From positions 3,100,001 to 3,164,000 of the forward strand of contig NZ_CP014579.1 in the NCBI RefSeq assembly GCF_001634365.1: 64,000 nt of DNA. The letters run 5' to 3'. Made by a program: the position numbers and the translations under genes. How positions within the stretch are numbered: position 1 is the first letter of the stretch; each line of letters begins with the position of its first letter. Below the pieces are notes generated by a model. The model saw nothing but the letters and a program-made list of their open reading frames with translations, did no database searches and was not told the origin of the DNA. This stretch comes from Paraburkholderia phytofirmans OLGA172 (GTDB lineage Bacteria; Pseudomonadota; Gammaproteobacteria; Burkholderiales; Burkholderiaceae). Of the stretch, positions 33,680 to 43,421 are shown in pieces.

Positions 33680-34882
33680 ATGGCCAATGAGCAAGAAGGA
33701 AAATACGACTTTATCGACGCGCTAAGGGGATTTGCGATCGTGGTAGTCATAGTTCATCACGCGATGAGGGCAGTTGCGCTGCACAGCGCGATGGGAAAGC
33801 CCGGTCTGATGTCTTCTTGGTTGCAAACATATTGGGCAGATGGCGCGCGGGGCGTTCAACTTTTCTTCGTCATTAGCGCTTTGACCCTTTGCCTGTCTGC
33901 CGCCAAGCGATCGACGGACGCGTTTCCGTGGACCGATTTTGCCATCCGTCGCCTGTTTCGAATCGCGCCGATGTTTTACGCTGCGTTCGCGTATTTTTGC
34001 TTTTGGCCCATGTTCAGGGGGAAATTCGGAACAGATATACCAAGTCTTTCGAACATCCTCACCACGCTCACCTTTGTCAACGGTTGGTTTCCTGCGTTCA
34101 TCACCTCACACGTGCTAGTGCCTGGCGGTTGGTCGGTCAGCATGGAGATGTCGTTCTACGCTATCTTTCCGGCACTGTTCATTGTGGTCCGCACCCTACG
34201 GCGGTCACTGGCCGCGCTGTGCGTTTCCCTCGTGCTCACATTCGTCGCCAACCGTCTTTTGCTTTCGAACGGAAGTAGCGGTAACCGGCTGGATTTGGAA
34301 ACGTTTGCTTTCTTTTGGCTTCCGAATCAGCTGCCGGTATTCATAAGCGGTTTTGCTCTATATCACGTTCTCTTCGGACCGCGCTCAGCTGCAGTAGTGA
34401 CGTGGCTGCAAGAGCAGCCTCGATATCTTCAAGCTGCCGAGATAGCGGTGCTGGTCGTTGCCCCATTTATGCCATTTTTGCACATCCCGGGCATCCCTTC
34501 ACACTTCCAGTACGCGATTTTTATCGCGTTAGTGGTTACTCTGCTTCGTTTCAGAAGATCGACAGTTCTGGTGAACAAGGTGATCTGCTTTGTTGGAAAG
34601 ATTAGCTACAGCGCGTACCTGATCCACTTCGCAGTACTTGCACGGGTCATACAGATTTTGAACACGCGAGGCTTCAACGGTACTTTGTCCGCTGACGAGT
34701 ACTGGTTGATACTGAGCGTCGCAACTGTAATCGGAACCGTAGCCATTGCTACTATCACACATCGTTTCATCGAAGAGCCAGGCCAGCGAGTCGGAAAGCG
34801 TCTGATAGACACACTCGTGGCAAGACGAACCACTGCTCAACGTAGACGCAACGCAGTCTCGAAAGATGCAGCGATATGGTAG
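33680..34882 (+). CDS. Membrane acyltransferase (acyltransferase family 3)
   Basis: The ATG at 33680 (MANEQEGKYDFIDALRG) gives about 400 aa; an upstream ATG at 33623 lies inside the sigma-54 candidate and is unlikely. About ten TM helices, an N-terminal RGFAIVVVIVHHAM motif with the conserved His, and FFVISALTL match the acyltransferase-3 family, which O-acetylates surface polysaccharides at the inner membrane. Facing the leftward exopolysaccharide operon, it probably decorates that polymer. It is read rightward, convergent with the last gene of the operon. Confidence 0.88.
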   Translation: MANEQEGKYDFIDALRGFAIVVVIVHHAMRAVALHSAMGKPGLMSSWLQTYWADGARGVQLFFVISALTLCLSAAKRSTDAFPWTDFAIRRLFRIAPMFYAAFAYFCFWPMFRGKFGTDIPSLSNILTTLTFVNGWFPAFITSHVLVPGGWSVSMEMSFYAIFPALFIVVRTLRRSLAALCVSLVLTFVANRLLLSNGSSGNRLDLETFAFFWLPNQLPVFISGFALYHVLFGPRSAAVVTWLQEQPRYLQAAEIAVLVVAPFMPFLHIPGIPSHFQYAIFIALVVTLLRFRRSTVLVNKVICFVGKISYSAYLIHFAVLARVIQILNTRGFNGTLSADEYWLILSVATVIGTVAIATITHRFIEEPGQRVGKRLIDTLVARRTTAQRRRNAVSKDAAIW

Positions 34883-35458
34883 AGCCCATTCCCTAGTAAA
34901 TATTTCAGTCGATCCTAACGAATTGAATCTCCGTTATGCCACTCTGGAATCAGATCAAGAGCTAGAATTTACGCGAAAGACTACCAAAATGCTCATACCT
35001 GCGACGGTCCGTGAGGTAACGTACCCGTAATGTTACGCGTAACACAGCCCCCAGAAGAGACTAAATTCCATGTCTGTGCTCTACGACTGAACTCCCCCTC
35101 GGTACGGTGTCGAGTGCATGCGGTTCCCCTCTTCCGGCTTTCACGCGAAAAAGACCCGCTCGAAAGCTGCCCAAAACGATTTGTTGTATCCTTCGCGCTT
35201 GAAAGGTTAAGCCACAGCCTCTGCGACCGCTCAGCAAATCGGCGAAGTCTACCTATCATTCGAAGAGACCGCTGTGGAGAATTTGGCTCAACAGATAGTG
35301 ACGGCCCACCCGCTGACCACGAACCTATTGACATAACTTCGAAGACGCTCCGGGCAGTCCGCATCGGACCCAATACAAGCATAGGCACCCAAATAGCCCG
35401 CCGTGATTTGCGCACCATCATCGGCAGTGTTCAGCTCGACAGAACAGCCCCGACGCAA
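34883..35458. other. Intergenic region with a possible decayed gene
   Basis: About 575 nt lie between two convergent genes. A + strand stretch around 35325-35400 translates as ITSKTLRAVRIGPNTSIGTQ, which resembles the hexapeptide-repeat part of acetyltransferases, but the surrounding sequence does not. It may be a remnant. At 35015-35037 lies a 23-bp element that matches 18 of 23 positions of the element at 55151-55173. Confidence 0.35.
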
Positions 35459-36571
35459 TCAGATTCGTATGCTCGAGACATCTTTCAACGTTCTTTCCCA
35501 GTCGGGTACGATCCGGTCGAACGAGAAATCGGCGGCTCGCATTTTACGAGCCTGCTTCGTTTCGGATGTGTCTACGGCGCTCAGGCTTTCAATAAGCGCG
35601 TTTGCGAAAGCCTCCACAGAGTCTGCAGGAACAAGTTTTCCGTGCAGCCCCCCGGAAAGCACTTCAGCAGGCCCGGAGGGGCAGTCAGTAGAGACGATTT
35701 TAATACCCAAATATAGAGCCTCGATCAACACTGTAGGCAAGCCTTCGAAACGCGACGACATAGCCAGAACCGAAGCCCGTGACATCGGTAAATAGGGACT
35801 CTTGAAGCCTGGCATAAGTACGCGCCCGCTCAGTCCGAGTTTCACCACCCTTTCTTCCAATGCCGCGCGCTCCTCTCCCTCCCCCAAGATTACAAGTTTA
35901 AACTCAGGAAATTGTCTTGAAACAATAGCGAACGACTCCAGAAGCAAGTCAAACCCTTTCTGCCAGGTTAGGCGGCCAACAGCCAGGATGAAGGGTCTGT
36001 TAAGCCACTGCTCCACATCGCGATTACTCAATATTTGATCGATCCGCTCCAAGTTGACGGGGTTGTTTAAAATTCTGATTTTGATTGACGCCCATGGATA
36101 AATCGAATTAAGACTTTTCGCCACGCCATCACTAACAGCAACAATAGCCCTCGAGAATCGGATGTTAATTGAAAATAGCGCCTTGTAAATTAATCTAACA
36201 AACCAATTTTTCCCCGCCAGAAAAACAGCCAAATCTTTGTGAAGCCACAGAACAACTGGGCGCCGGAAAATTAGTCCAAGAATTATGGATACTATATGCG
36301 TCTTGATCTCGAGCGCTCCAACCAGGACATCGCAATCACGTATCGCTTGCAATAATGGGAGGTAATTTCCCGTTTGCGCCACAACCGATCGCCCAATTTT
36401 CACGAGGTTCGATGGTAGGTCATGATCGACGCGACACGCATTAAGTAAGTGGATTCTCGCTGCCCCACCGCTCGCCACAATGCCACTGACAACGTTTAAT
36501 GTCACCAGTTCGGCGCCACCCCCACGAATATCTTGCATCAAAAATAGCGATTTCACTTTTTCACCAGTCAT
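35459..36571 (-). CDS. GT4-family glycosyltransferase
   Basis: The protein has 370 aa from the ATG at 36571. An N-terminal GGGAELVTLNVV motif and a C-terminal GT-B half with RPFILAVGRLTWQKGFDLLLESF and SSRFEGLPTVLIEALYLG are typical of GT4 (glycosyl transferase group 1). It should transfer a nucleotide-activated sugar to the growing exopolysaccharide repeat unit at the cytoplasmic face. It is the last gene of the leftward cluster. The DNA is clearly AT-richer than the flanks, in line with transfer. Donor and linkage cannot be read from sequence. Confidence 0.9.
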   Translation of the reverse strand: MTGEKVKSLFLMQDIRGGGAELVTLNVVSGIVASGGAARIHLLNACRVDHDLPSNLVKIGRSVVAQTGNYLPLLQAIRDCDVLVGALEIKTHIVSIILGLIFRRPVVLWLHKDLAVFLAGKNWFVRLIYKALFSINIRFSRAIVAVSDGVAKSLNSIYPWASIKIRILNNPVNLERIDQILSNRDVEQWLNRPFILAVGRLTWQKGFDLLLESFAIVSRQFPEFKLVILGEGEERAALEERVVKLGLSGRVLMPGFKSPYLPMSRASVLAMSSRFEGLPTVLIEALYLGIKIVSTDCPSGPAEVLSGGLHGKLVPADSVEAFANALIESLSAVDTSETKQARKMRAADFSFDRIVPDWERTLKDVSSIRI

Positions 36572-36586
36572 AATCAATCGTCTTTT

Positions 36587-36880
36587 TTAATATAACGAAC
36601 TCGCCGAACTCAAAAAATCTCCGTCGACTTGTATCGAGATAAGATTTTTATCTAACCTCATACAAACTATACGCAACACCCGGCGCACGCATACGCTCCA
36701 TGGAAAATGTCGTGACTTCAAGGTCAATTCCACAAACGCATTGAGGCGGGCCATTTTTATTGGCCTTTCGCCGCCGTTGATCTGCACTCCAGCGCAACAG
36801 TTCATCGAAATTACAATTAATTGCGAATTCAAGAAAAAACGCAACTCGGAGTGCATAGACTTCTTGATTAATTCTGCCAT
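36587..36880 (-). CDS. Doubtful small ORF in the exopolysaccharide cluster
   Basis: This 97-aa frame fills the 318-nt gap between the glycosyltransferase and the acyltransferase. It has no motif, no good ribosome binding site and a Cys-rich, irregular composition. It may be decayed or non-coding sequence; I keep it only because the gap has no other content. Confidence 0.2.
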   Translation of the reverse strand: MAELIKKSMHSELRFFLNSQLIVISMNCCAGVQINGGERPIKMARLNAFVELTLKSRHFPWSVCVRRVLRIVCMRLDKNLISIQVDGDFLSSASSLY

Positions 36881-36895
36881 ATTAAACCGAATTTA

Positions 36896-37957
36896 TTAAC
36901 TCGATGCGACCGGTGATATCCGCCCACGAGCCAAAACGGTGACAATGCGCGAAAGCAATGGCCGTTCAATATAGAAATAAAATCCATATCCGATGATACA
37001 GACGATTCCCGATACCCCAATCAAGGAAACAAAATCGACATAAATGGACGAACCATCTTGTATGTGAAATATTTTACGCGTGACCCCAATAATGTATGGA
37101 TGTAGCAGATATATCGAATAGCTAGATGCGCCTAGTCTTCCGATTAACTTGCTACGCGCGGTTAACCCCTGGCATTCCATGCCAAGCAGAGATGCGACAA
37201 AAATAAACGAAGGGATGCCATATGCGACAACCCGAGCGGAACTGTCCACCACCCCACATACGCCATAAATGAACGGGATGGAAATGATACTGAGCATAGA
37301 AGTTATCGCCCAAATCCAAGCAGGAAGCGAGCGAATTACCTCCATCTCGAATATCCAGAAACACAATATCCCGAAACAAAATTCGATTATTATCGGCCTA
37401 AACATGTGGAAAAAAATTTGAGGACAATTGAAGAACGGCAATAATAAACATACGGCAGCGAGCCCCGCTCCAGCGAGCGTCGTAGCATACCGATGGCGCA
37501 CCAACAATAATGTTGCAGAAATTGTCAAGTAAAACAACATTTCGCACTCAAGCGTCCAACCGTTCAAGTTCAGCGGCCCCCAATGGCCGTTTTCCTGGAT
37601 GTAGGGTATAAAAAAAAGCGACTTAACTAGGTAGATCCCACTCGCTGTCGTGGTGTTCAGCCAATAAGGCCGAAAGATAGCTACCAAATAAACTCCGATT
37701 GTAGAAAGCCAATAAACCGGGACAATTCGTATCACACGCTTTCGAAAGAACGCAAGGCCTTCTTTCGGAGCAATATATGACATGATGAACCCGCTTATGA
37801 CAAAGAAAATGTCGACGCCGTATTGCCCGACCGGCAACGCCTTCATGTGATAGGCAACAACTGCCAGCGCAGCGAGAGCTCGAGCTGCCTGGATGTTCTC
37901 GAGCATCCCGCACTTCATGCTAGCGCTCCTCATCCCGTTCTCCATCAGAGTTGTCAC
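36896..37957 (-). CDS. Membrane acyltransferase (acyltransferase family 3)
   Basis: The protein has up to 353 aa; internal starts (for example at 37906) are possible. The N-terminus has ARALAALAVVAYHM with the catalytic-type His and FFVISGFIMSY, followed by about nine TM helices, as in OafA/ExoZ-type O-acyltransferases. It probably adds acetyl or another acyl group to the exopolysaccharide. The start overlaps the stop of the upstream glycosyltransferase by ATGA, so translation is coupled. Confidence 0.9.
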   Translation of the reverse strand: MTTLMENGMRSASMKCGMLENIQAARALAALAVVAYHMKALPVGQYGVDIFFVISGFIMSYIAPKEGLAFFRKRVIRIVPVYWLSTIGVYLVAIFRPYWLNTTTASGIYLVKSLFFIPYIQENGHWGPLNLNGWTLECEMLFYLTISATLLLVRHRYATTLAGAGLAAVCLLLPFFNCPQIFFHMFRPIIIEFCFGILCFWIFEMEVIRSLPAWIWAITSMLSIISIPFIYGVCGVVDSSARVVAYGIPSFIFVASLLGMECQGLTARSKLIGRLGASSYSIYLLHPYIIGVTRKIFHIQDGSSIYVDFVSLIGVSGIVCIIGYGFYFYIERPLLSRIVTVLARGRISPVASS

Positions 37958-39198
37958 TTCCGTATGACGGCGTGGTCACTTGTGTTGTAGCCGGCTAGCG
38001 TGGCGACTAGCGCATTAGCCTCTCGCGTAGAGTTGAAAGCCACTTCGATCTTGCGCCGAGCGTTGCGTGCGATCGCAGCCAAGTCATATGCCGAATCCGC
38101 GATATCGCGGATCACCGCCGCCAAAGCCAGAGAATCCTTTTCGTCAACGAGAAAACCGGAATAGCGATCATCAATCAATTCAGGGATGCCGCTATGGCGT
38201 GTTGAAATAGTGACAACTCCGCTTGCCATCGCCTCCATCAACGCCACGGGGACCCCTTCCATGTCACCGTTCTCTGCAACTATTGAGGGCAATAGGAAAA
38301 GGTCGGCCTCTCGCAACAGACGACTCACCTCAGCGTGGGGTTGCTTACCCAACAACGACACCCGCTCACCAACGGCAAGCTCCTCGATCATTAAGCGTAG
38401 CGATACCTCCAAATCCCCCCCGCCAACAATCGTCAGATGTATCGACGCTGGCAGCATCGCCATCGCACGGATGGCGAACTCGGTACCCTTCTTCTCCGTC
38501 AGTCTTCCTACAAACAAAAGTCTGAGCCGTCCCGGTGCCGGAGGCCGAAACTCAAATGGAAAATCGTCCAAATTGATGCCCATGCGACCCACATAGATTT
38601 GCTGTGAACTACATCCCCACGATTGAAGTCGATCGCCAAAGACATTGCTTACTGGCAGAAATAGATCGCCATGCTCAAACAGCTGCCGATAGTGCCGGAG
38701 ATACTTCTGAATAACGGTGTGGATCGTGACGTCAAAACCGTGAAATACAATGGCTAGCGCCCCCGATAGCAATCCTGCACGCCGCAAATGATGGACCGCA
38801 ACACCGGTCTGTCCGAAATGCGCCAGGATCACGTCATACGAGCCCAACGAGCCGCGGTCGAACATCAGCGCAATATTTAGAGCTGTGCCGGGAAGACCGC
38901 TACATACAGATCTCACGGCAGACATGAAACTCCGTCGCCCCAGACCACTGAACGGGGCTCGTAAAGCAAATGCTGTCAGCACTTTGACTTTGTCTAAGGT
39001 CGACAAAGTCAATGGTCGCAACGTGCGGACATCGAACTGAAAGCGAACGCAGTTTGTCACCTCCGAATCACCAGCGGCAAAACTCAAGACCTCGACATCG
39101 GCACCAGCAGCAATTAACGCCTTCACCTGCTCAATGACAAATGTTTCCGACAGAACTGGAAAACGCGGAGCAACGACAAGAATGCGCATTCGTGACAT
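37954..39198 (-). CDS. GT4-family glycosyltransferase (WcaL/AmsK-like)
   Basis: The protein has 414 aa. ILVVAPRFPVLSETFVIEQV at the N-terminus is the typical opening of colanic-acid WcaL-type transferases. The C-terminal half has RLRLLFVGRLTEKKGTEFAI, ENGDMEGVPVALMEAMASG and the EX7E-like pattern of GT4. It should add one of the side or main-chain sugars of the repeat unit. It is coupled to the downstream acyltransferase by ATGA. Confidence 0.92.
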   Translation of the reverse strand: MSRMRILVVAPRFPVLSETFVIEQVKALIAAGADVEVLSFAAGDSEVTNCVRFQFDVRTLRPLTLSTLDKVKVLTAFALRAPFSGLGRRSFMSAVRSVCSGLPGTALNIALMFDRGSLGSYDVILAHFGQTGVAVHHLRRAGLLSGALAIVFHGFDVTIHTVIQKYLRHYRQLFEHGDLFLPVSNVFGDRLQSWGCSSQQIYVGRMGINLDDFPFEFRPPAPGRLRLLFVGRLTEKKGTEFAIRAMAMLPASIHLTIVGGGDLEVSLRLMIEELAVGERVSLLGKQPHAEVSRLLREADLFLLPSIVAENGDMEGVPVALMEAMASGVVTISTRHSGIPELIDDRYSGFLVDEKDSLALAAVIRDIADSAYDLAAIARNARRKIEVAFNSTREANALVATLAGYNTSDHAVIRK

Positions 39199-39236
39199 GC
39201 CTCGAGTAAGATTTGATGTATTACTGTCCCACTGAA

Positions 39237-40694
39237 TCAGATTGGACTTTGACGCACGCGCACCGTCAGCATGCGCCGTAAGAAGGCAACATCACCGGTC
39301 ACAAAAATCATCATTAAGTAAAATGCGCTAATGATGGGAACTTTGATTGCCAGCCGCAGTAGTGCGTTGCCCGATAAAGCATAGATTTGATCTCGCCCCA
39401 CGCCCACGATCAAACTGAGCATCGCGATACCAAGGATTACGCGACCTGCCGGCCGAAAAAGCTCGACCATCGATCGACCAAAACCTTCTGACGCCAGGAT
39501 GTAAAAACCTTGCAAAGCATTGAGAAAAAAACTGATAACCAAAAGCCATGACAACAATTTCAAGTCAGAGAAATAAATTCCTACACCGATAGCTGTACCG
39601 GCTGTGAAGGTTGAAAAAACGCCACATTTTAACAACTGCTTAGTTTTCCCTAGCGCTTGAAACACCGAACCAGTTGAGGACAGAACAACTTGCACCGTAA
39701 TCGAAAAACTTAAGATCGAGAACACCGGAATGGCTTCGGTCCACTGGCTACCATACGCCAAAATGATAATCTCGGGCGAACAGGTCAGGGCCATCAAACC
39801 CACGAAGCCACCGCCGACGAAAAGGACCCGCAAGAGATTCTGATACGACGAAAAAATAATGGTTGTATCGGTGCTATGGGCCGCGTAGACAGGTTGAATC
39901 GCAGGTGTTACGACGTGAGTCAAATTGGATATCGGCATGAGCATCAACCGGTACGACATATCGTATAAGCCCAGTTGGACACTGCCTAGGAACTTCCCTA
40001 TCAATAGCTTGTCAAGATTGCGCGTGAAGTAGTTAACCAAGTTGAACAAAAATTGGTAGACCGAATACGATATGACGTGTCTCATTCCTCGGACAGACGG
40101 CCGTGACATCGGCGGTCTTTGCCAGACAAAACACATCAAGAAAATTAATAGCGCATTACCCGTGCTTTTGACCACCAATGTGTCAACGCCACCACCATAC
40201 AGGGCAGAGAATGCTGCGCACGCGCCTGATAGCGCAGCGGCCCCGACTTCCATGCTCGCGATCGTGGTAAATCGCTGGCGCCTTCTGAGAAGTGCGAGTG
40301 GAACGATTGCCCAACATGAAAGAGTGACGTTCAACCCTAGTCCATTCGCAATCTTCACGTAGACCGCTTTCGCGTAAATCTTAGCGATGAATGGTCCACA
40401 GGAGGCGAGCGTAAGCCCCGCGATTGAACCGATTGCGATGGTTATCCAAAACAGACCAGCTAGCTGCGCCGCTGTAAGATCATCGAATTGTATGATGGCG
40501 GGACCAAGCCCCATCTCACTGACAAACGAAAGAAAAACGGCAATAACGCTGACTACTGCTATCAAGCCAAAGTCTTCCGGGCTCAGCACACGCGCTAAGA
40601 CCGCAGTTACGGCTAGTTGGATAACAATATTGGAGTAGCGCCCAACCATGTTGATAGAAACGCTCCGACGTAGGTTTCGGTTGACCTCTAACAC
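39237..40694 (-). CDS. wzx: Polysaccharide repeat-unit flippase (Wzx-like)
   Basis: The 485-aa protein has about 12-14 TM helices and a polysaccharide-biosynthesis MATE-like N-terminus (RRSVSINMVGRYSNIVIQLAVTAV, then LSPEDFGLIAVVSV). It should move undecaprenyl-diphosphate-linked repeat units across the inner membrane for Wzy-dependent polymerisation. It belongs to the WzxC/AmsL type found with colanic-acid-like clusters. Confidence 0.9.
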   Translation of the reverse strand: MLEVNRNLRRSVSINMVGRYSNIVIQLAVTAVLARVLSPEDFGLIAVVSVIAVFLSFVSEMGLGPAIIQFDDLTAAQLAGLFWITIAIGSIAGLTLASCGPFIAKIYAKAVYVKIANGLGLNVTLSCWAIVPLALLRRRQRFTTIASMEVGAAALSGACAAFSALYGGGVDTLVVKSTGNALLIFLMCFVWQRPPMSRPSVRGMRHVISYSVYQFLFNLVNYFTRNLDKLLIGKFLGSVQLGLYDMSYRLMLMPISNLTHVVTPAIQPVYAAHSTDTTIIFSSYQNLLRVLFVGGGFVGLMALTCSPEIIILAYGSQWTEAIPVFSILSFSITVQVVLSSTGSVFQALGKTKQLLKCGVFSTFTAGTAIGVGIYFSDLKLLSWLLVISFFLNALQGFYILASEGFGRSMVELFRPAGRVILGIAMLSLIVGVGRDQIYALSGNALLRLAIKVPIISAFYLMMIFVTGDVAFLRRMLTVRVRQSPI

Positions 40695-40821
40695 GCTCTA
40701 TGCTCCTCCACGACCCTGAAAAATGGAAAACCTCCGCAGATGCGTCGGCAATCGAATTTGATCTCGGCGGGTATTGACATGGAGGAAAGATCACGGTCTT
40801 CAGATTTGTATAGCGCCACCA

Positions 40822-41334
40822 TTACACACTCCAATTCCTACGGATCGGCTCTTGAAGGGCGTTCCATTCCGCCAGAACAACACACGCGCTAACCGATTTG
40901 TCCGCACCAGTTATTGAAGTAGGCGCGAATGACAGCCTCCTCCACAGTCCTGGGTTATCACGCGAGCGCACGCCGAATGCGCCGTATTCTTCCTCTGGTT
41001 CAGCGGAACCGTGATCGCATAACGCAGCTTTCGGCACGCATATCAAACTCGTTGCAGCGGCGACATCAAAGTGCCACTCGTCCTTAGCGAGGGACTGCAC
41101 GCCACTCTGATTAGTGCTCGATTGGCCATCGGCACAATCTGTGACATGCCCCGCCAGAGCCCGTGTGCTCCCTGAGCATCTTGAGCGCGAGATGGTATCC
41201 GTGCACACCTGAGAAACGTGAAAGTGCCCTATTGCAAGCATCACCGGCGTAATTACTTCGTTGCCACATGTTTCGACACGCTGGACATCGATAACGGTAT
41301 GGGCGCTATAAGGGGCCAAATTCACGGTTTTCAT
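40822..41334 (-). CDS. Uncertain ORF coupled to the fused glycosyltransferase
   Basis: The ATG at 41334 overlaps the stop of the upstream gene (ATGA), giving 170 aa that fill most of the 636-nt gap before wzx. The sequence (MKTVNLAPYSAHTVIDVQRV, then many Ser, Cys and Thr) matches no family I know. The coupling argues for a gene and the composition argues against one. It could be a decayed transferase. Confidence 0.35.
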   Translation of the reverse strand: MKTVNLAPYSAHTVIDVQRVETCGNEVITPVMLAIGHFHVSQVCTDTISRSRCSGSTRALAGHVTDCADGQSSTNQSGVQSLAKDEWHFDVAAATSLICVPKAALCDHGSAEPEEEYGAFGVRSRDNPGLWRRLSFAPTSITGADKSVSACVVLAEWNALQEPIRRNWSV

Positions 41335-43421
41335 GCTCCTTGAATGGTCTTGTTTTTCACGGCTAGACGGAGGCGACCAAAACCGCTGTTCCCCAATACT
41401 TTCCTTGCAACGTACTTCACTGCAAACCGCCACTGCTTCGACGACGACAGCATCAAAACCTCAACAGCACTCAATCTGATCTGAGGGTAAAGAGACAAGG
41501 TACCCAATACACCTAAGCGCTCGTGCCGCGCACGAAGTTGTTGCTTGTACGTGAAAAGCTGTAAACCATGTCTGATCAAAAATTCTGGCTTATTCGTTGT
41601 GTGTCCTTCAATACGGCTCATATCCCACACATAGCTTTCCTTTCCACCGCCTACGAACACTCCATAACGAGCCGCCATGCGCACCCAGAGATCCCAGTCC
41701 TGCCAGCATGGCATAGCGGGATCGAATAGTCCCGCGCCCAAAAAATGTTCCTTTGGTGCGAAGACGTGAGTTCCGACCTCATTTGTTGACCTCAGGTCAT
41801 CGGCCGTCTGTAGTGCCCGCGTGAATACGGTCTCTTCTCCCTTTGGGTGAAGCATTCGAGCAGGTTGAAACAGGCCAGCGACGGGCTTTCCCGCCTGGAC
41901 GCGAGCCCAAAGTTCAACAAAGTCTGTAATTCGATGGGGCAGAAAATAATCGTCATCGTCCAGACCGGTTACGAATTTTCCAGAGGCAGCCGAAATCGCG
42001 AAGTTCCGGGCGACGCATGCCCCCATGCTCGACGGCAGAAGTACGACCTTGGCGCGACCAGCCATCGCAAGCGACTGGAGATATTCGCGCGTACCGTCCG
42101 TCGAGCAATCATCCGCGATTACGAGTTCTATGTTTGAATAGGTCTGTTCGGCCACAGACTCGACTGCCCGTTTCAACAAATTGAGGCGATCCTTCGTCGG
42201 AATATAGACGCTTACCAACGGTTGCTCGCCATAAGACATGTCAAGAGCACGCACTGTCCCAACATTCCTTCCCGCCGCTTCGCTGTTAGCGTGTCCGACA
42301 ATCTGCCGATAGACTTGATTGGTAGCTTCGCTCATCATCGTCCCCGTGAAGTGCGCTATATACATGGAATATCCATTGCGTCCCATGACCGCCCACTGTT
42401 CCACCGCTCGGCTTTCAATGCATTTCACAAGTGCTTCGCTGTCCCCCACGGGAAACAGCAACCCGTTATAACCGTCCTTAACAACCTCCGGAAGCGAAGA
42501 GCAATCGCTGGCAATAATCGCCAAAGAATGGCTCATCGCCTCCAGCGGAACCATGGCGAACCCCTCCCAACGACTCGGCATCACCAGAACGTCGGCAACG
42601 CTAAACGCCAGCGCCGTCGCGTCCGCATCAAGCCATCCCACATATGTGATGTTTTCTCGTGACGGCAAATCGCTCAAATGTAGTACGCCTCCTCCAACTA
42701 CGGTCAGGTGAAATGGTCTTCCCTCTAGCTCCTTCATGGCATCCAGGAGGATGTCAAAACCTTTTTGCCGGTCAAATCGCCCGACGAACAGTAGATTAAT
42801 CACCTCCGACGTGCGGGCGGAGTTGTTGCGCACCGACGCACTTCTTTCATCGACGCCATTTCGGATTAGGACCATTCGACGTATCGGGAGTCCCCGAGCA
42901 GCAGCAGCAGCTATCTCATGCTGGCTAACACAAATTACCCTGCTCGTAAAATTGGAGAGGACACGTTCCAGCACGGCGTATATGTTGCGCCGCCAAGCAG
43001 GAGCTTCCATCAGAAATGCAAATGCGTGCGGGCAGTACACAATTTCCGGGCGAACAAAAGGCCGCAATATAAATAAGCTTAACCGTCCAAAAAGTCCAGC
43101 AAACGTACTATGTAAATGCACGACATCCGGCCTACGGCGAAGTACCAAGATCGTAAATTGAAAGAAAAATCTAATCAAAGTCCCAAAGTCCCGACCAGAT
43201 CTAGTGAAGCCACGAATTAAGCCCGGGTTAACCGTGCGTATCTCGCTGATTTGATCCGACGGGATCAAACACCCGACGACCTCTATGTCTCCCGCCGAGC
43301 TTTGAGCAGATATTAACTGGCGCATTACCGTAGCCACGCCGCCTTTAACAGTCTCCGCGGCATGAAGAATTTTTATTTTTTCCCGAGACAAGATTGCACC
43401 TTTATATCGTTTTAACGTCAA
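41331..43421 (-). CDS. Bifunctional GT4-GT2 glycosyltransferase fusion
   Basis: The 696-aa protein joins two enzymes. Residues about 12-370 are a GT4 fold (KGGVATVMRQL, LFVGRFDRQKGFDILLDAM, PSRWEGFAMVPLEAM). Residues about 395-650 are a GT2/GT-A fold (VSVYIPTKDRLNLLKRAV, ELVIADDCSTDGTREYL with the D-D pair, TGLDDDDYFLP with the metal-binding DxD). It probably adds two sugars in succession. It overlaps the Wzy-like gene by 20 nt. The region is AT-rich relative to the chromosome flanks. Confidence 0.9.
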   Translation of the reverse strand: MTLKRYKGAILSREKIKILHAAETVKGGVATVMRQLISAQSSAGDIEVVGCLIPSDQISEIRTVNPGLIRGFTRSGRDFGTLIRFFFQFTILVLRRRPDVVHLHSTFAGLFGRLSLFILRPFVRPEIVYCPHAFAFLMEAPAWRRNIYAVLERVLSNFTSRVICVSQHEIAAAAARGLPIRRMVLIRNGVDERSASVRNNSARTSEVINLLFVGRFDRQKGFDILLDAMKELEGRPFHLTVVGGGVLHLSDLPSRENITYVGWLDADATALAFSVADVLVMPSRWEGFAMVPLEAMSHSLAIIASDCSSLPEVVKDGYNGLLFPVGDSEALVKCIESRAVEQWAVMGRNGYSMYIAHFTGTMMSEATNQVYRQIVGHANSEAAGRNVGTVRALDMSYGEQPLVSVYIPTKDRLNLLKRAVESVAEQTYSNIELVIADDCSTDGTREYLQSLAMAGRAKVVLLPSSMGACVARNFAISAASGKFVTGLDDDDYFLPHRITDFVELWARVQAGKPVAGLFQPARMLHPKGEETVFTRALQTADDLRSTNEVGTHVFAPKEHFLGAGLFDPAMPCWQDWDLWVRMAARYGVFVGGGKESYVWDMSRIEGHTTNKPEFLIRHGLQLFTYKQQLRARHERLGVLGTLSLYPQIRLSAVEVLMLSSSKQWRFAVKYVARKVLGNSGFGRLRLAVKNKTIQGA

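Noticed and set aside
35030..35716. 228-aa rightward frame between two convergent genes
   Set aside because: Most of it is antisense to the glycosyltransferase gene. Only a 20-residue stretch resembles hexapeptide transferases, too little to call a gene.
36587..36880. 97-aa frame as a real glycan-cluster gene
   Set aside because: No ribosome site, no motif and irregular composition; kept only as a low-confidence entry because it fills a gap.
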